From contig JALGUI010000036.1 of the NCBI GenBank assembly GCA_029820915.1, positions 1 through 15,247 of the forward strand: a stretch of 15,247 nt of DNA, written 5' to 3'. Numbering within the stretch: the stretch's first letter is position 1; every line of letters starts with the position of its first letter. Shown here piece after piece: positions 7,160 to 15,247 of this stretch. Position numbers and translations under genes: made by a program. The notes under the pieces were generated by a model. It was given only the letters and a program-made list of their open reading frames with translations. It was not told the DNA's origin and did not search any database. Origin of the DNA: Candidatus Zipacnadia bacterium (lineage in GTDB: Bacteria > Armatimonadota > Zipacnadia > Zipacnadales > UBA5352).

Positions 7160-7198
7160 TCCCTGCCCTGCAGGGATAGAGTAGGCCGCGTGGCGGCC
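7160..7198 (+). promoter_or_regulatory. Two perfect hairpins in the pseudopilin leader
   Basis: Hairpin one pairs TCCCTGC (7160-7166) with GCAGGGA (7170-7176) around a 3-nt loop. Hairpin two pairs GGCCGC (7184-7189) with GCGGCC (7193-7198) around GTG. The second ends 8 nt before the AGGAGG ribosome site (7207-7212). CTATC at 7142-7146 could also pair with GATAG at 7175-7179, an alternative to the base of hairpin one. No known riboswitch class is recognised. A role in mRNA stability or translation control is inference. Confidence 0.5.
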
Positions 7199-7222
7199 GT
7201 TAGTGCAGGAGGGTGATCCGCG

Positions 7223-7903
7223 GTGACGCGTCGAACTCGAGGCTTCACGTTGATAGAACTTCTGGTGGTAATCGCGATTATCGCGATTCTCGCGGCGATC
7301 CTCTTCCCGGTCTTCGCTCGCGCCCGGGAGAAGGCCCGCTCCACCGCTTGCGTCAACAACCTTAAGCAGCTTGGAACCGCCTTCGCGATGTATCGCTCCG
7401 ACTACGACGGCGCCATGCCACAGGACTGGTACCTCGCCGACAACAACATCGCCTATCGCTGGATACACCTGACCTACGCCTACATCTACAACGACCAGAT
7501 CTTCCAGTGCGTCAGTTGTCCGGCCACCGGCCAGCCCATCTGGGCGCCTCCCTACAATACCAGGCTGCCCTTCAGTTCCTACTACTACTGCCACTACTAC
7601 TTGGCGGGTGCCAATGAGAGCGAGGTGCAGGCGCCGTCCGAGACACTCATGCTCATGGACGGCTGGTACTTCCCGAACCAGGACATTAGCTGGAACCAGG
7701 GGATGTTCCACTCGCCCAGTGCCGACGCCTTCGTCATGGCCAAGTGGGTCAACAACGACTGGAACGGCACCCTGTACGTCAACCAGCGGATCCTGGAGCA
7801 GATGCGACGCCACAGCGATGGCCTCAACGCAACCTACTTCGACGCACACGTGAAGTGGATCAACCGCGCCATGCCGGCCGACTTCACACCCCGCAAGGAC
7901 TAG
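7223..7903 (+). CDS. Type II pseudopilin-like protein with prepilin N-terminal methylation motif
   Basis: This 226-residue protein starts with a classic type IV prepilin leader: MTRRTRG, then FTLIELLVVIAIIAILAAIL. Prepilin peptidase should cut after G7 and N-methylate F8, and E12 is the conserved Glu5 of the mature protein. The hydrophobic helix is followed by FPVFARAREKAR and NNLKQLG, the style common in Armatimonadota. The C-terminal RHSDGLNATYFDAHVKW resembles the H-X9-DG motif of the large family of prepilin-type processing-associated proteins, but here it is H-X9-DA. The tyrosine-rich middle (FSSYYYCHYYL) with cysteines has no assignment. The start is GTG 7223, with AGGAGG ending 10 nt upstream. 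It has its own consensus promoter and terminator, so it is expressed alone. By family it is exported and assembles into, or is processed by, a type II secretion or pilus-like system; the client role is unknown. Confidence 0.9.
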   Translation: MTRRTRGFTLIELLVVIAIIAILAAILFPVFARAREKARSTACVNNLKQLGTAFAMYRSDYDGAMPQDWYLADNNIAYRWIHLTYAYIYNDQIFQCVSCPATGQPIWAPPYNTRLPFSSYYYCHYYLAGANESEVQAPSETLMLMDGWYFPNQDISWNQGMFHSPSADAFVMAKWVNNDWNGTLYVNQRILEQMRRHSDGLNATYFDAHVKWINRAMPADFTPRKD

Positions 7904-7924
7904 CTGCCGGCTGCGGAGCCTTGC

Positions 7925-7957
7925 AGAGGGTCGGGGTCAGCCCCCGACCCTCTTTTT
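7925..7957 (+). terminator. Strong intrinsic terminator after the pseudopilin gene
   Basis: A perfect 12-bp stem (AGAGGGTCGGGG at 7925-7936 with CCCCGACCCTCT at 7942-7953) and 5-nt loop run into TTTTT at 7953-7957, starting 21 nt after the stop codon. This is a textbook rho-independent terminator that separates the pseudopilin from the secDF operon. Confidence 0.92.
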
Positions 7958-7994
7958 CGCTGTTGGGTTCGCCCACCGGCGGCCCACCAGCACG

Positions 7995-8023
7995 TTGACA
8001 GCGCGCAGGCGGTTCCCTATACT
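7995..8023 (+). promoter_or_regulatory. Sigma70 promoter for the secDF operon
   Basis: TTGACA at 7995-8000 and TATACT at 8018-8023 are 17 bp apart, which is optimal spacing. Transcription should start near 8030, giving a leader of about 60 nt before the secD ATG. It lies just past the terminator of the previous gene. Confidence 0.85.
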
Positions 8024-8092
8024 CGTTGGTACTTTCCCTGGCTACGGCCCCGACCGTCTTCCCTTGGTCCGGCAAGAAGGAGAGCAAGCGGC

Positions 8093-10075
8093 ATGCAGTC
8101 ACGCCCCAGGTTCTGGATTACGGCCATGATCGGCATCCTCGCCGTCGCATTCCTCATCGGCTTTGCGCCCATTCGCCTCCAACACGAGGAGCGCTTTGCC
8201 GTTGACAGCAACTTCGCGTATCAGATCGGTGACGTGCTCTACGAGGATGCAGGGGAGATCGCCGATCGCGAGGACCAGATCGCCGAGCTTCTCACCGAGG
8301 CCGGTCTGACCGACGCTGAGGTCGAGATACTGGGCGAGAGCCTGCTCACCGTCGAGACCTTCGCCTACGATCAGGACCAGGCCGACAGCGATCGCCAAGT
8401 CGTGCTCAAGGCACTCAACGAGGAGTTCGACGGCGTCCGGGAGACGACGCTGGCCAGTGAGGAGGAGCAGGAGCAGCCGATCGCGACCTGGGGCCCATTC
8501 GCGGTCTTCACGCCCCGGCCACAGCTCCATCTCGGCCTCGACTTGCAGGGCGGCGCCCACGTCGTCCTGCGCTGCCTGTCCAGCGCCGAGATGAGCTTCG
8601 TCCTGCCCGAGGACAAGCTCCTGGTCACGCCGGAGGATGCTGAGCCCGGGGACGAGGATCAGTACCGCCCGCCCTTCACTGAGGACCAGCTCGTCCTCCG
8701 CCTCCGGAGCCTGTTGCAGGACACCGGCGCCGACCCCAATGAGGTAGGCATCTCCGTCCTCGGCAACCACCTGTTGGTTGACACCCGACCCGAGGACCAG
8801 CGCCAGGTCGCGCGCCAGCAGGATGCCATCTACGACTTCCTGGTCGAGAACTACCCCGGGCTCGAGATCGAGAAGGCCGAGCCCAGCGCCGTGTTCGTCG
8901 ATGACGAGACCGCCGACAAGGTCAAGTACATCATCGAGCGCCGCCTCTTCGCACTCGGCGAGATCCGTGAGCCGGTCATCCAGAAGCAGGGCTATGACCG
9001 CATCATCGTCGAGATGCCCGGCGTCAAGGACCCCGAGCGCGTGCTCGACATCCTCGGGAAAACCGCGCTGCTCGAGTTCCGCCTGATCCCCGCTCGCTAC
9101 GAGCAGGTCAGTCCGGCGTCCTACGACGAGTGGAACGACACCCAGACCGGCCAAGCCGTCACCTGGGAGCAGGTGCGCGCCGAGGCCGAGGTCAAGTTCA
9201 CCGGTCGCGACCTGGTGCCCAACAGCACCGTGCAGGCCGGCCAGACCGCCGACTGGGTGGTCGCCTTCGAGCTGCGCCCCGAGAAGAAGGACGACTTCCA
9301 CGAGTTCACGCGGCGCAACATCGGTCGCATCATGGCCATCGTGCTCGACCGCGAGTGCCAGATGGCGCCCGTCATCCGCTCGGCCATCCCCGGCAACGGC
9401 ATCATCGAGGGCAACATGACGACGCAGGAGGCCAGCGACCTGAAGCTCCTGCTCAACGCCGGTGCGCTGCCCGTGCCGCTGGAGATCGTTGAGAACCGCA
9501 CGGTCAGCGCTACGCTGGGCCAGGACTCCATGATGCGCAGCCTCAGGGCCGCCCTCTATGGCGTCGCGGCGGTCATGATCTTCATGATCGCCTACTACCG
9601 CCTCCCGGGGGTGCTGGCCGACATCGCGCTCCTCCTCTACATCACGCTGGTAATCGCCGTCACCGCCTACTCCGAGGTCACGCTGACGCTCCCCGGCATC
9701 GCCGGCGTCATCCTGTCGCTGGGAACCGCGGTGGACGCCAACGTCATCATCTTCGAGCGCCTCAAGGAGGAACTGTGGTCGCGCAGGTCGATGCGGGCGG
9801 CCGTTGCCGCCGGCTTCGACCGTGCGTGGACCGCCATCCTCGACGCCAACATCACGACGCTTATCGCCGCCGCCGTGCTCTACTGGCTCGGCACCAGCCT
9901 CATCAAGGGCTTCGCCGCCATGCTCTTCATCGGCGTGGTCTGTCACCTGTTTACCGCTGTGACGGTCACGCGCTGGCTGCTCACCATGGTGGCCGAGCTA
10001 CCATGGGCTCAGAAGCGCGCCCTCTACGGAGTCGGTGAGCGCTCCGCCGAGGACGAGGAGACCCAGCCGGCCTGA
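8093..10075 (+). CDS. secD: Protein translocase subunit SecD
   Basis: SecD works with SecF at the inner membrane, using the proton gradient to pull proteins emerging from SecYEG. The 660-residue product has TM1 at about residues 8-27, LGLDLQGGAHVVLR at 147-160, a P1 head region with IIERRLFALGEIREPVIQKQG and VEMPGVKDPERVLDILG (about 280-330), then LNAGALPVPLEIVENRTVSATLG. Five membrane segments follow from about residue 483, including the signature GTAVDANVIIFERLKEE. AAGGAG (8077-8082) ends 10 nt before the ATG. LGLDLQGG usually follows TM1 closely; here about 115 extra residues intervene. Part of them (about 60-118, EDQIAELL through EVEILGESLL to DRQVVLKAL) resembles residues 197-257 (EDQLVLRL, EVGISVLGNHLL, QRQVARQQ), suggesting an internal duplication. 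secF follows 63 nt downstream. Confidence 0.96.
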   Translation: MQSRPRFWITAMIGILAVAFLIGFAPIRLQHEERFAVDSNFAYQIGDVLYEDAGEIADREDQIAELLTEAGLTDAEVEILGESLLTVETFAYDQDQADSDRQVVLKALNEEFDGVRETTLASEEEQEQPIATWGPFAVFTPRPQLHLGLDLQGGAHVVLRCLSSAEMSFVLPEDKLLVTPEDAEPGDEDQYRPPFTEDQLVLRLRSLLQDTGADPNEVGISVLGNHLLVDTRPEDQRQVARQQDAIYDFLVENYPGLEIEKAEPSAVFVDDETADKVKYIIERRLFALGEIREPVIQKQGYDRIIVEMPGVKDPERVLDILGKTALLEFRLIPARYEQVSPASYDEWNDTQTGQAVTWEQVRAEAEVKFTGRDLVPNSTVQAGQTADWVVAFELRPEKKDDFHEFTRRNIGRIMAIVLDRECQMAPVIRSAIPGNGIIEGNMTTQEASDLKLLLNAGALPVPLEIVENRTVSATLGQDSMMRSLRAALYGVAAVMIFMIAYYRLPGVLADIALLLYITLVIAVTAYSEVTLTLPGIAGVILSLGTAVDANVIIFERLKEELWSRRSMRAAVAAGFDRAWTAILDANITTLIAAAVLYWLGTSLIKGFAAMLFIGVVCHLFTAVTVTRWLLTMVAELPWAQKRALYGVGERSAEDEETQPA

Positions 10076-10124
10076 GTTCCGCACGCCGCGCCGACGCGCC
10101 GGCTCACCGGACGCACGCGATCGC

Positions 10125-10131
10125 AAGGAGG
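10125..10131 (+). promoter_or_regulatory. Ribosome binding site fixing the secF GTG start
   Basis: AAGGAGG ends 7 nt before a GTG at 10139, which is ideal spacing. It decides the non-ATG start of secF, whose protein then begins at the expected MDFFRRQNWD. Confidence 0.85.
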
Positions 10132-10138
10132 ACGACTG

Positions 10139-11317
10139 GTGGACTTCTTCCGCAGGCAGAACTGGGACATCGTAGGGCACACCTGGCTGTGGTTCGCCAT
10201 CTCCGGCGTGGTCATCGCCATCGGCATGGGCTCTTTGGCCGTCAGAGGCCTGAACTGGGGCATCGACTTCACCGGCGGTAGCCTGCTGCGCTACGAGTTC
10301 GAGCGGCCGCTCATCACCGAGCAGGCGCAGGGGCGCGAGGTCACCGTGCAGACGCGACGGATGCTCGCGGAGATGGGCCTGGCTAAGAGCCAGATACTTG
10401 TCGCCGGCGACAACCGAATCTACATCCGTACCCCGGAGGTCGAGAACGACACGGAGGCCCGCCGGCGCGACGACGAGATCGCCGCCGGCCTCACCGAGCG
10501 GTTCTCCGGCGAGAGTGGCCAGCTCGAGACGCTCGGCAGAGAGACCGTCGGACCGGTCATCGGCGAGATGCTCACCCGTTCGGCCATCCAGGCGCTGACG
10601 CTGGGCATCGCGCTGATATTGATCTACATCACGATCCGCTACGAGTTCCGCTTCGCCGTGGCCGCGATCATCGCGTTGGTGCATGACACCGTCATCCTCG
10701 TCGGCGTCATGGCCATCCTCCAGACCGAGCTGAACACGTGGTTCGTCGCCGCTCTGCTGACGGTGTTGGGGTACTCCATCAACGACACCGTCGTCATCTT
10801 CGACCGCATCCGCGAAAACCGGGGTGTTCACCGGCGCGCGCCCCTGCCCAGCGTGGTCAACGCCAGCCTGCTACAGACGATGGCGCGCTCCATTAATACC
10901 GTTGTGACCACGCTGTTCACGCTCATCGCACTCTATGCGCTCGGCGGGGCCACCATCGAGGGCTTCGCGCTCGCGCTCATCATCGGCATCACGAGCGGCT
11001 GCTACTCCTCGATATTCACCGCCAGCCCCATCGTCGTGGCCTGGTACGGGGCCGCCGATCGCCGCGCCGGCCGCGCCCCCGCGCGCGTCCGGACCACCGC
11101 GCCGGTGGCCACCGCCCGGGTCGCCGCCCCCGAGACCGCGACCGAGGAGATCGAGGAGATCGAGGAAGAGGCCGTGGCTCGCCCCAGCGCGCGCCAGACC
11201 ATGCGCGAGGCCGAGCGTGTCGCCCAGGAGGAGAAGCGACAGGAGCGGCGCAAGCGCCGCAAGAAGCCCAAGAAGGACAAGGGCGATCGCGACAGCGGGC
11301 GCAAGAAGCGCTTCTGA
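10139..11317 (+). CDS. secF: Protein translocase subunit SecF with charged C-terminal tail
   Basis: SecF is the partner of SecD in the inner-membrane translocation complex. TM1 lies at about residues 14-35 and is followed at once by LNWGIDFTGGSLL. The P4 periplasmic domain spans about 48-140. Five more membrane segments lie between about 146 and 298, with the conserved SINDTVVIFDRIRENRG. The last 90 residues form a cytoplasmic extension: an alanine/arginine/proline linker, an acidic run (EEIEEIEEEA), then a strongly basic end (RKRRKKPKKDK, finishing GRKKRF). Many SecF proteins stop soon after the last membrane helix, so this tail is long. A ribosome-binding role like that of basic tails on other insertion proteins is inference. 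The GTG start has an excellent ribosome site. Confidence 0.96.
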   Translation: MDFFRRQNWDIVGHTWLWFAISGVVIAIGMGSLAVRGLNWGIDFTGGSLLRYEFERPLITEQAQGREVTVQTRRMLAEMGLAKSQILVAGDNRIYIRTPEVENDTEARRRDDEIAAGLTERFSGESGQLETLGRETVGPVIGEMLTRSAIQALTLGIALILIYITIRYEFRFAVAAIIALVHDTVILVGVMAILQTELNTWFVAALLTVLGYSINDTVVIFDRIRENRGVHRRAPLPSVVNASLLQTMARSINTVVTTLFTLIALYALGGATIEGFALALIIGITSGCYSSIFTASPIVVAWYGAADRRAGRAPARVRTTAPVATARVAAPETATEEIEEIEEEAVARPSARQTMREAERVAQEEKRQERRKRRKKPKKDKGDRDSGRKKRF

Positions 11318-11364
11318 CGGGGGCCGGCTCCTGACACCGACCGCGCGAAGAGGATGGCGCCGTG

Positions 11365-11513
11365 ATGCGTGAGAAGACCCTGAGCATCCTGACCACCGGG
11401 GGGCGCATCCCCGAGCACGGCGGCGGCGTGACATCCTTCGTGCTCAAGACCTGCAGGCTCGAAGGCGTCCTGAGGGGCGAGCGACCCGCCACCGGCAGAC
11501 CGGCGGTGTCGCC

Positions 11514-11517
<4 letters not shown>
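11365..11517 (+). CDS. Possible small ORF of 50 residues overlapping the aminotransferase start
   Basis: An ATG at 11365 (or GTG 11362) opens a 50-codon frame starting MREKTLSILTTGGRIPEHGG and ending RPAVSP. Its TGA at 11515-11517 overlaps the GTG start of the next gene as GTGA, a typical arrangement for translational coupling. GAAGAGG (11347-11353) precedes it, and most codons end in G or C like its neighbours. I recognise no family and see no signal peptide or membrane segment. It could be a real leader peptide that helps start the aminotransferase, which itself has no good ribosome site. It could also be chance in GC-rich DNA. Confidence 0.35.
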
Positions 11518-12716
<1,199 letters not shown>

Positions 12717-12747
12717 CCGCCCGGCCCCGGCGAGGCAGCAACCGGCC

Positions 12748-14313
12748 ATGACCGAGCGCGCCGTCCCAGGCGTTGACGCCGCACTCCGCCTCACCTGGTG
12801 GAAGCTCGGCATCGCCATCGCGTCCGGCCTGCTCACCGCCTTCTGCTTCCCCCCCGCCGACCTCGGCCCGCTCGCCTGGGTCGCGCTCGTTCCGTTCCTC
12901 CTCGTGCTGACCCAGGTGCGGCCGCGGGCGGGCCTGCTCCTCGGCATCGTCTTCGGCTTCGCCTTCATCGGCTTCTATGCGTCGTTCATGCTCGTCTACG
13001 GCCTTGTCGAGTGGTTCGCGTCCGTCGGCTTTCAGGCCCTGTTCTTCGGGCTCTTCGGCGTGGCCGCGGCGGGGTGCAACCGCGCGTCCCACCCGGCCCT
13101 GCGCGCGCTGGCCGTGGCCGCCGCCTGGACGCTCGCCGAGATGCTGCGCGGCGGCATCGGTGACCTCGGCTTCACCGTCGGCGATCTCGGCTACACGCAG
13201 CACCAACGGCTACCCATACTCCAGGTCGCGTCGATGGTCGGCCACTACGGGCTCGGCTTCTTCATCGCGGCAATCAACGCCGCCCTGACCCAGGCGATCC
13301 TGGCGGTCGCTCCCGGCATCTGGGTGCGGCCTGCGATGCACCCCAAGCTCTTCGCTCAGCTCTCGGCCAAGACCGCCCTGGCCGCCTACATGGTGGTGCT
13401 GCTCCTCTACCTGTGGGGCGCGATCATCATCCGCCAGGACGTCGGACCACAGGGCGAGACGCTCGAGGCGGCCGTGGTCCAGGCGGCGCTCGGTGACAGC
13501 GAGGGCGCGACGCGGCGCGATGCGGAACATGCTCTCGACACCTACCTGTCGCTCTCCGAGCCGATCCCCGAGGCCGTGGACGTCATCGTCTGGCCCGAGG
13601 TCGCGATCCCCCACGCCCTGAACCGGCGCCCGGACATGCTCGAGCGCATCGGCGAGATGGCGCGCGACAAGTCGGCCTGGGTAGTCGCCGGCGGCTTGGA
13701 GGTCTCCCGCGAGGGAGCGGTCTTCAACACCCTCTACGCCTTCTCGCCCGAGGGCGAGCACACGGAGACCTACCGCAAGGTCATCCTCGTCCCCTTCGGC
13801 GAGTGCGTGCCCATGCGCGAGCGCTTCCCGTGGCTGGCGCGCTTTACCCTCCGCGCCGTTGACTTCGCGCCCGGCGACAGGCATCGGCTCTTCCGCCTGG
13901 GCGACAACAGCGCCGGCCCGCTCATCTGCTTCGAGGCGCTCTTCCCGCGCGCCGTGCGCGCCAATGCACTGCTGGGCGCCGACTTCATCGTGCTGGCCAC
14001 CAGCGACGCCTGGGCCGCCGGCACCTACGAGATCGAGCAGCACTCGGCCACCGCGCCGCTGCGCGCCGTCGAGAGCCGCCGGTGGGTGGTGCGCGCCGGC
14101 ACCTGGGGCGTGTCGCAGATCATCTCGCCCTGGGGGCGCGTGGTCGCCCGCGTCCCTTCCTCCGAGCCCGGCGTGGCGTGGGCCGAGATCGAGCCGCGCC
14201 GGGAGCTGTCCGTGTACCACCGCTACGGCGACACGCCCGTGCTCGTGGTCTGCGCGCTGCTGCTGGTCGCCGGCATCCTGGGCCGGCGGCCGCGCCGCCC
14301 GCAAGACGCCTGA
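12748..14313 (+). CDS. lnt: Apolipoprotein N-acyltransferase
   Basis: Lnt adds the third acyl chain to the N-terminal cysteine of lipoproteins at the inner membrane, the last step before sorting to the outer membrane. The 521-residue product has several N-terminal membrane segments (about residues 18-225), a nitrilase-like periplasmic domain (about 240-490) and a final membrane helix (LVVCALLLVAGILG). The catalytic Glu-Lys-Cys triad is visible: E284 in VIVWPEVAIP, K344 in YRKVILVPFGE and C394 in PLICFEALFP. The accessory glutamates E352 (PFGE) and E396 (CFE) are also kept. The ATG at 12748 lies 31 nt after the aminotransferase stop, with only a weak GAGGCAG upstream. Presence of Lnt supports a diderm cell. 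Position in a transcript begun by secDF fits, since SecDF exports the lipoproteins Lnt finishes. Confidence 0.95.
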   Translation: MTERAVPGVDAALRLTWWKLGIAIASGLLTAFCFPPADLGPLAWVALVPFLLVLTQVRPRAGLLLGIVFGFAFIGFYASFMLVYGLVEWFASVGFQALFFGLFGVAAAGCNRASHPALRALAVAAAWTLAEMLRGGIGDLGFTVGDLGYTQHQRLPILQVASMVGHYGLGFFIAAINAALTQAILAVAPGIWVRPAMHPKLFAQLSAKTALAAYMVVLLLYLWGAIIIRQDVGPQGETLEAAVVQAALGDSEGATRRDAEHALDTYLSLSEPIPEAVDVIVWPEVAIPHALNRRPDMLERIGEMARDKSAWVVAGGLEVSREGAVFNTLYAFSPEGEHTETYRKVILVPFGECVPMRERFPWLARFTLRAVDFAPGDRHRLFRLGDNSAGPLICFEALFPRAVRANALLGADFIVLATSDAWAAGTYEIEQHSATAPLRAVESRRWVVRAGTWGVSQIISPWGRVVARVPSSEPGVAWAEIEPRRELSVYHRYGDTPVLVVCALLLVAGILGRRPRRPQDA

Positions 14314-14354
14314 CACCGACCTGGAGTGACGCGCCTCAAGGGGGTCGCGGCAAC

Positions 14355-15074
14355 ATGGCCTCACCGCGCATCGCCGTGCTGTGCAACTACACCGACGGCG
14401 ACCGGGGGACGTTCTCGGCCAGGCAGCTCGTGAACCAGGCGTTCCTTGACTGCATCGTGGCCGCGGGCGCCACGCCCCTGCCGATTCCGGATATGGGCGA
14501 CGAGCGCATCCGCGTGCTGCTCGAGCTGTGCGACGGCCTGCTCGTGACCGGCGGCGCCGACTTCGACCCGCGCGCCTACGGCCGCCGGCCGCACGCGAAG
14601 CTCGGCTCGATCAGCCCGCACCGCGACCACCTCGACCGCGTCGCCATCGAGTACGCGCTGGCGCGCGCTGAGATGCCCATCCTCGGCATCTGCCGCGGCA
14701 TTCAGTCACTGAACGTCGTCGCCGGGGGCACGCTGCTGCAGGATGTGGGAAGCCAGGTGGACGGCGCGCTCAAGCACAACCAGTCCGCGCCGGGCTGGTA
14801 CCCCACGCACGACATCGACCTCGCGAAGGGCAGCCGCCTGCGCGACCTCCTCGGGTGTGAGCGCGTCGCGGTGAACAGCTTCCATCACCAGGCGGTGGAC
14901 GATCCGGCGCCTGAGTTCCAGGCGGTGGCCTGGACTGAGGACGGCGTCGTCGAGGCCATGGAGCGTGAAGGCGCGCGTTTCTGTCTCGGCCTGCAGTGCC
15001 ACCCCGAGCTCATGGCGCCGCGCGACGAGCGCATCGCGCGTATCTTCGCGGCCTTCGCGGATGCCTGTGGCTAG
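14355..15074 (+). CDS. Peptidase C26 / gamma-glutamyl-GABA hydrolase-like class I glutamine amidotransferase
   Basis: This 239-residue cytoplasmic enzyme has the class I glutamine amidotransferase fold of the C26 family (PuuD and related), which hydrolyses gamma-glutamyl amide bonds. Key residues are visible: LLVTGGADFDP (62-72), nucleophile C113 in GICRGIQSLN, and the H216/E218 pair in LQCHPEL. VNSFHHQAV (173-181) is also a conserved family segment. In other bacteria members act in putrescine/GABA degradation or polyglutamate trimming; no puu genes are visible here, so the substrate is open. I chose the ATG at 14355 because AAGGGGG ends 10 nt upstream and IAVLCNYTDG begins the fold directly; the frame extends back to 14082 over lnt as a shadow. 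It is 41 nt after lnt. Its TAG stop overlaps the convergent gene's stop within CTAG. Confidence 0.92.
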   Translation: MASPRIAVLCNYTDGDRGTFSARQLVNQAFLDCIVAAGATPLPIPDMGDERIRVLLELCDGLLVTGGADFDPRAYGRRPHAKLGSISPHRDHLDRVAIEYALARAEMPILGICRGIQSLNVVAGGTLLQDVGSQVDGALKHNQSAPGWYPTHDIDLAKGSRLRDLLGCERVAVNSFHHQAVDDPAPEFQAVAWTEDGVVEAMEREGARFCLGLQCHPELMAPRDERIARIFAAFADACG

Positions 15075-15247
15075 GGCTGCGCCACAGTGGTGCAGGTGTC
15101 GGCCTCCGCGGTGATGACCTGCCGCGCGCCGCCCGGCCACGTCACCTCGACCTCAACCGGGCCGGCGTGCTCCCCGAGGCCGAAGTGCAGCGTCATCTCG
15201 CTCTGGTTGCCCTCCCCGGTCGAGGACTCCACCTGCCGAGTGAGCGT
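15071..15247 (-). CDS. C-terminal end of an ASPIC/UnbV-domain protein, cut by window edge
   Basis: The minus strand is open from the right edge to TAG at 15073-15071, giving the last 58 residues of a protein. The pattern TRQVESSTGEGNQSEMTLHF, GLGEHAGPVEVEVTWPGG, then RQVITAEAD matches the ASPIC/UnbV domain, where HFGLG, V.V.WP.G and a final V.AD motif are conserved. By family this domain usually ends large secreted FG-GAP/VCBS beta-propeller proteins (CRTAC1-like). The body and start are outside the window. The stop shares CTAG with the convergent C26 gene, so the two 3' ends touch. A short hairpin at 15077-15095, 8 bp with one wobble pair, lies in its last codons. Confidence 0.75.
   Translation of the reverse strand, partial: TLTRQVESSTGEGNQSEMTLHFGLGEHAGPVEVEVTWPGGARQVITAEADTCTTVAQP

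Noticed and set aside
7092..7222. c-di-GMP riboswitch in the pseudopilin leader
   Set aside because: The conserved GEMM core sequences are not present; only generic hairpins are seen.
8099..9946. A 615-codon open frame antisense to secD
   Set aside because: It is the mirror of a strongly coding GC-rich gene, has a low-complexity acidic/histidine-rich product with no family, and secD has all its motifs. It is a codon-bias shadow.

Overview
The window is about 15 kb of high-GC bacterial chromosome. It looks like ordinary housekeeping and cell-envelope DNA, not a mobile or defence island. The best lineage clue is the secreted pseudopilin at 7223-7903: its N-terminus, with an ILFPVFARAREKAR segment followed by NNLKQLG, is the style typical of Armatimonadota and their uncultured relatives. 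The apolipoprotein N-acyltransferase gene (lnt) argues for a cell with an outer membrane. An ASPIC/UnbV-type protein end and a CBM6-like secreted protein fit the same setting. The phylum call is an inference.

Left part (1-1960): the beginning of an O-antigen ligase/polymerase-like membrane protein runs leftward off the edge. Divergent from it is pheA, the bifunctional chorismate mutase/prephenate dehydratase. Between them lies a short low-complexity stretch. pheA ends at a 12-bp hairpin that separates it from the convergent leftward operon.

Leftward operon (5618 down to 2029): a sigma70-like promoter at 5669-5698 should drive two tandem CNNM/CorC-type (DUF21-CBS-CorC_HlyC) membrane proteins that overlap by ATGA. 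After them comes an M48-like membrane protein. That third gene is broken here by an exact 58-bp tandem duplication that shifts the frame. Independently of this, its HExxH zinc motif is degenerate (REVGH), so it looks like a pseudoprotease.

Middle (5825-7957): a secreted protein with a C-terminal CBM6-like domain, then a pseudopilin gene. The pseudopilin has a consensus promoter (TTGACA-18-TATAAT), an approximately 130-nt leader with two perfect hairpins, and a strong intrinsic terminator.

Right part (7995-15074): a promoter with perfect 17-bp spacing precedes secD and secF (Sec translocon accessory subunits). These are followed in the same direction by a possible 50-residue ORF, a class I/II aminotransferase, lnt and a peptidase C26 (gamma-glutamyl hydrolase-like) gene. 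SecD has an extra segment of about 115 residues before its conserved LGLDLQGG motif, and SecF has a long charged and then lysine/arginine-rich tail. SecDF and Lnt act in successive stages of lipoprotein export and maturation. The aminotransferase and amidohydrolase probably share only transcription. The C26 gene ends on a CTAG whose reverse strand is the stop codon of a leftward ASPIC/UnbV-domain protein cut by the right edge.

I did not find a convincing undescribed system. The points most worth a second look are the frame-breaking duplication plus degenerate active site in the M48-like gene, the asymmetric CNNM pair, the duplicated segment in SecD, and the structured leader of the pseudopilin gene.
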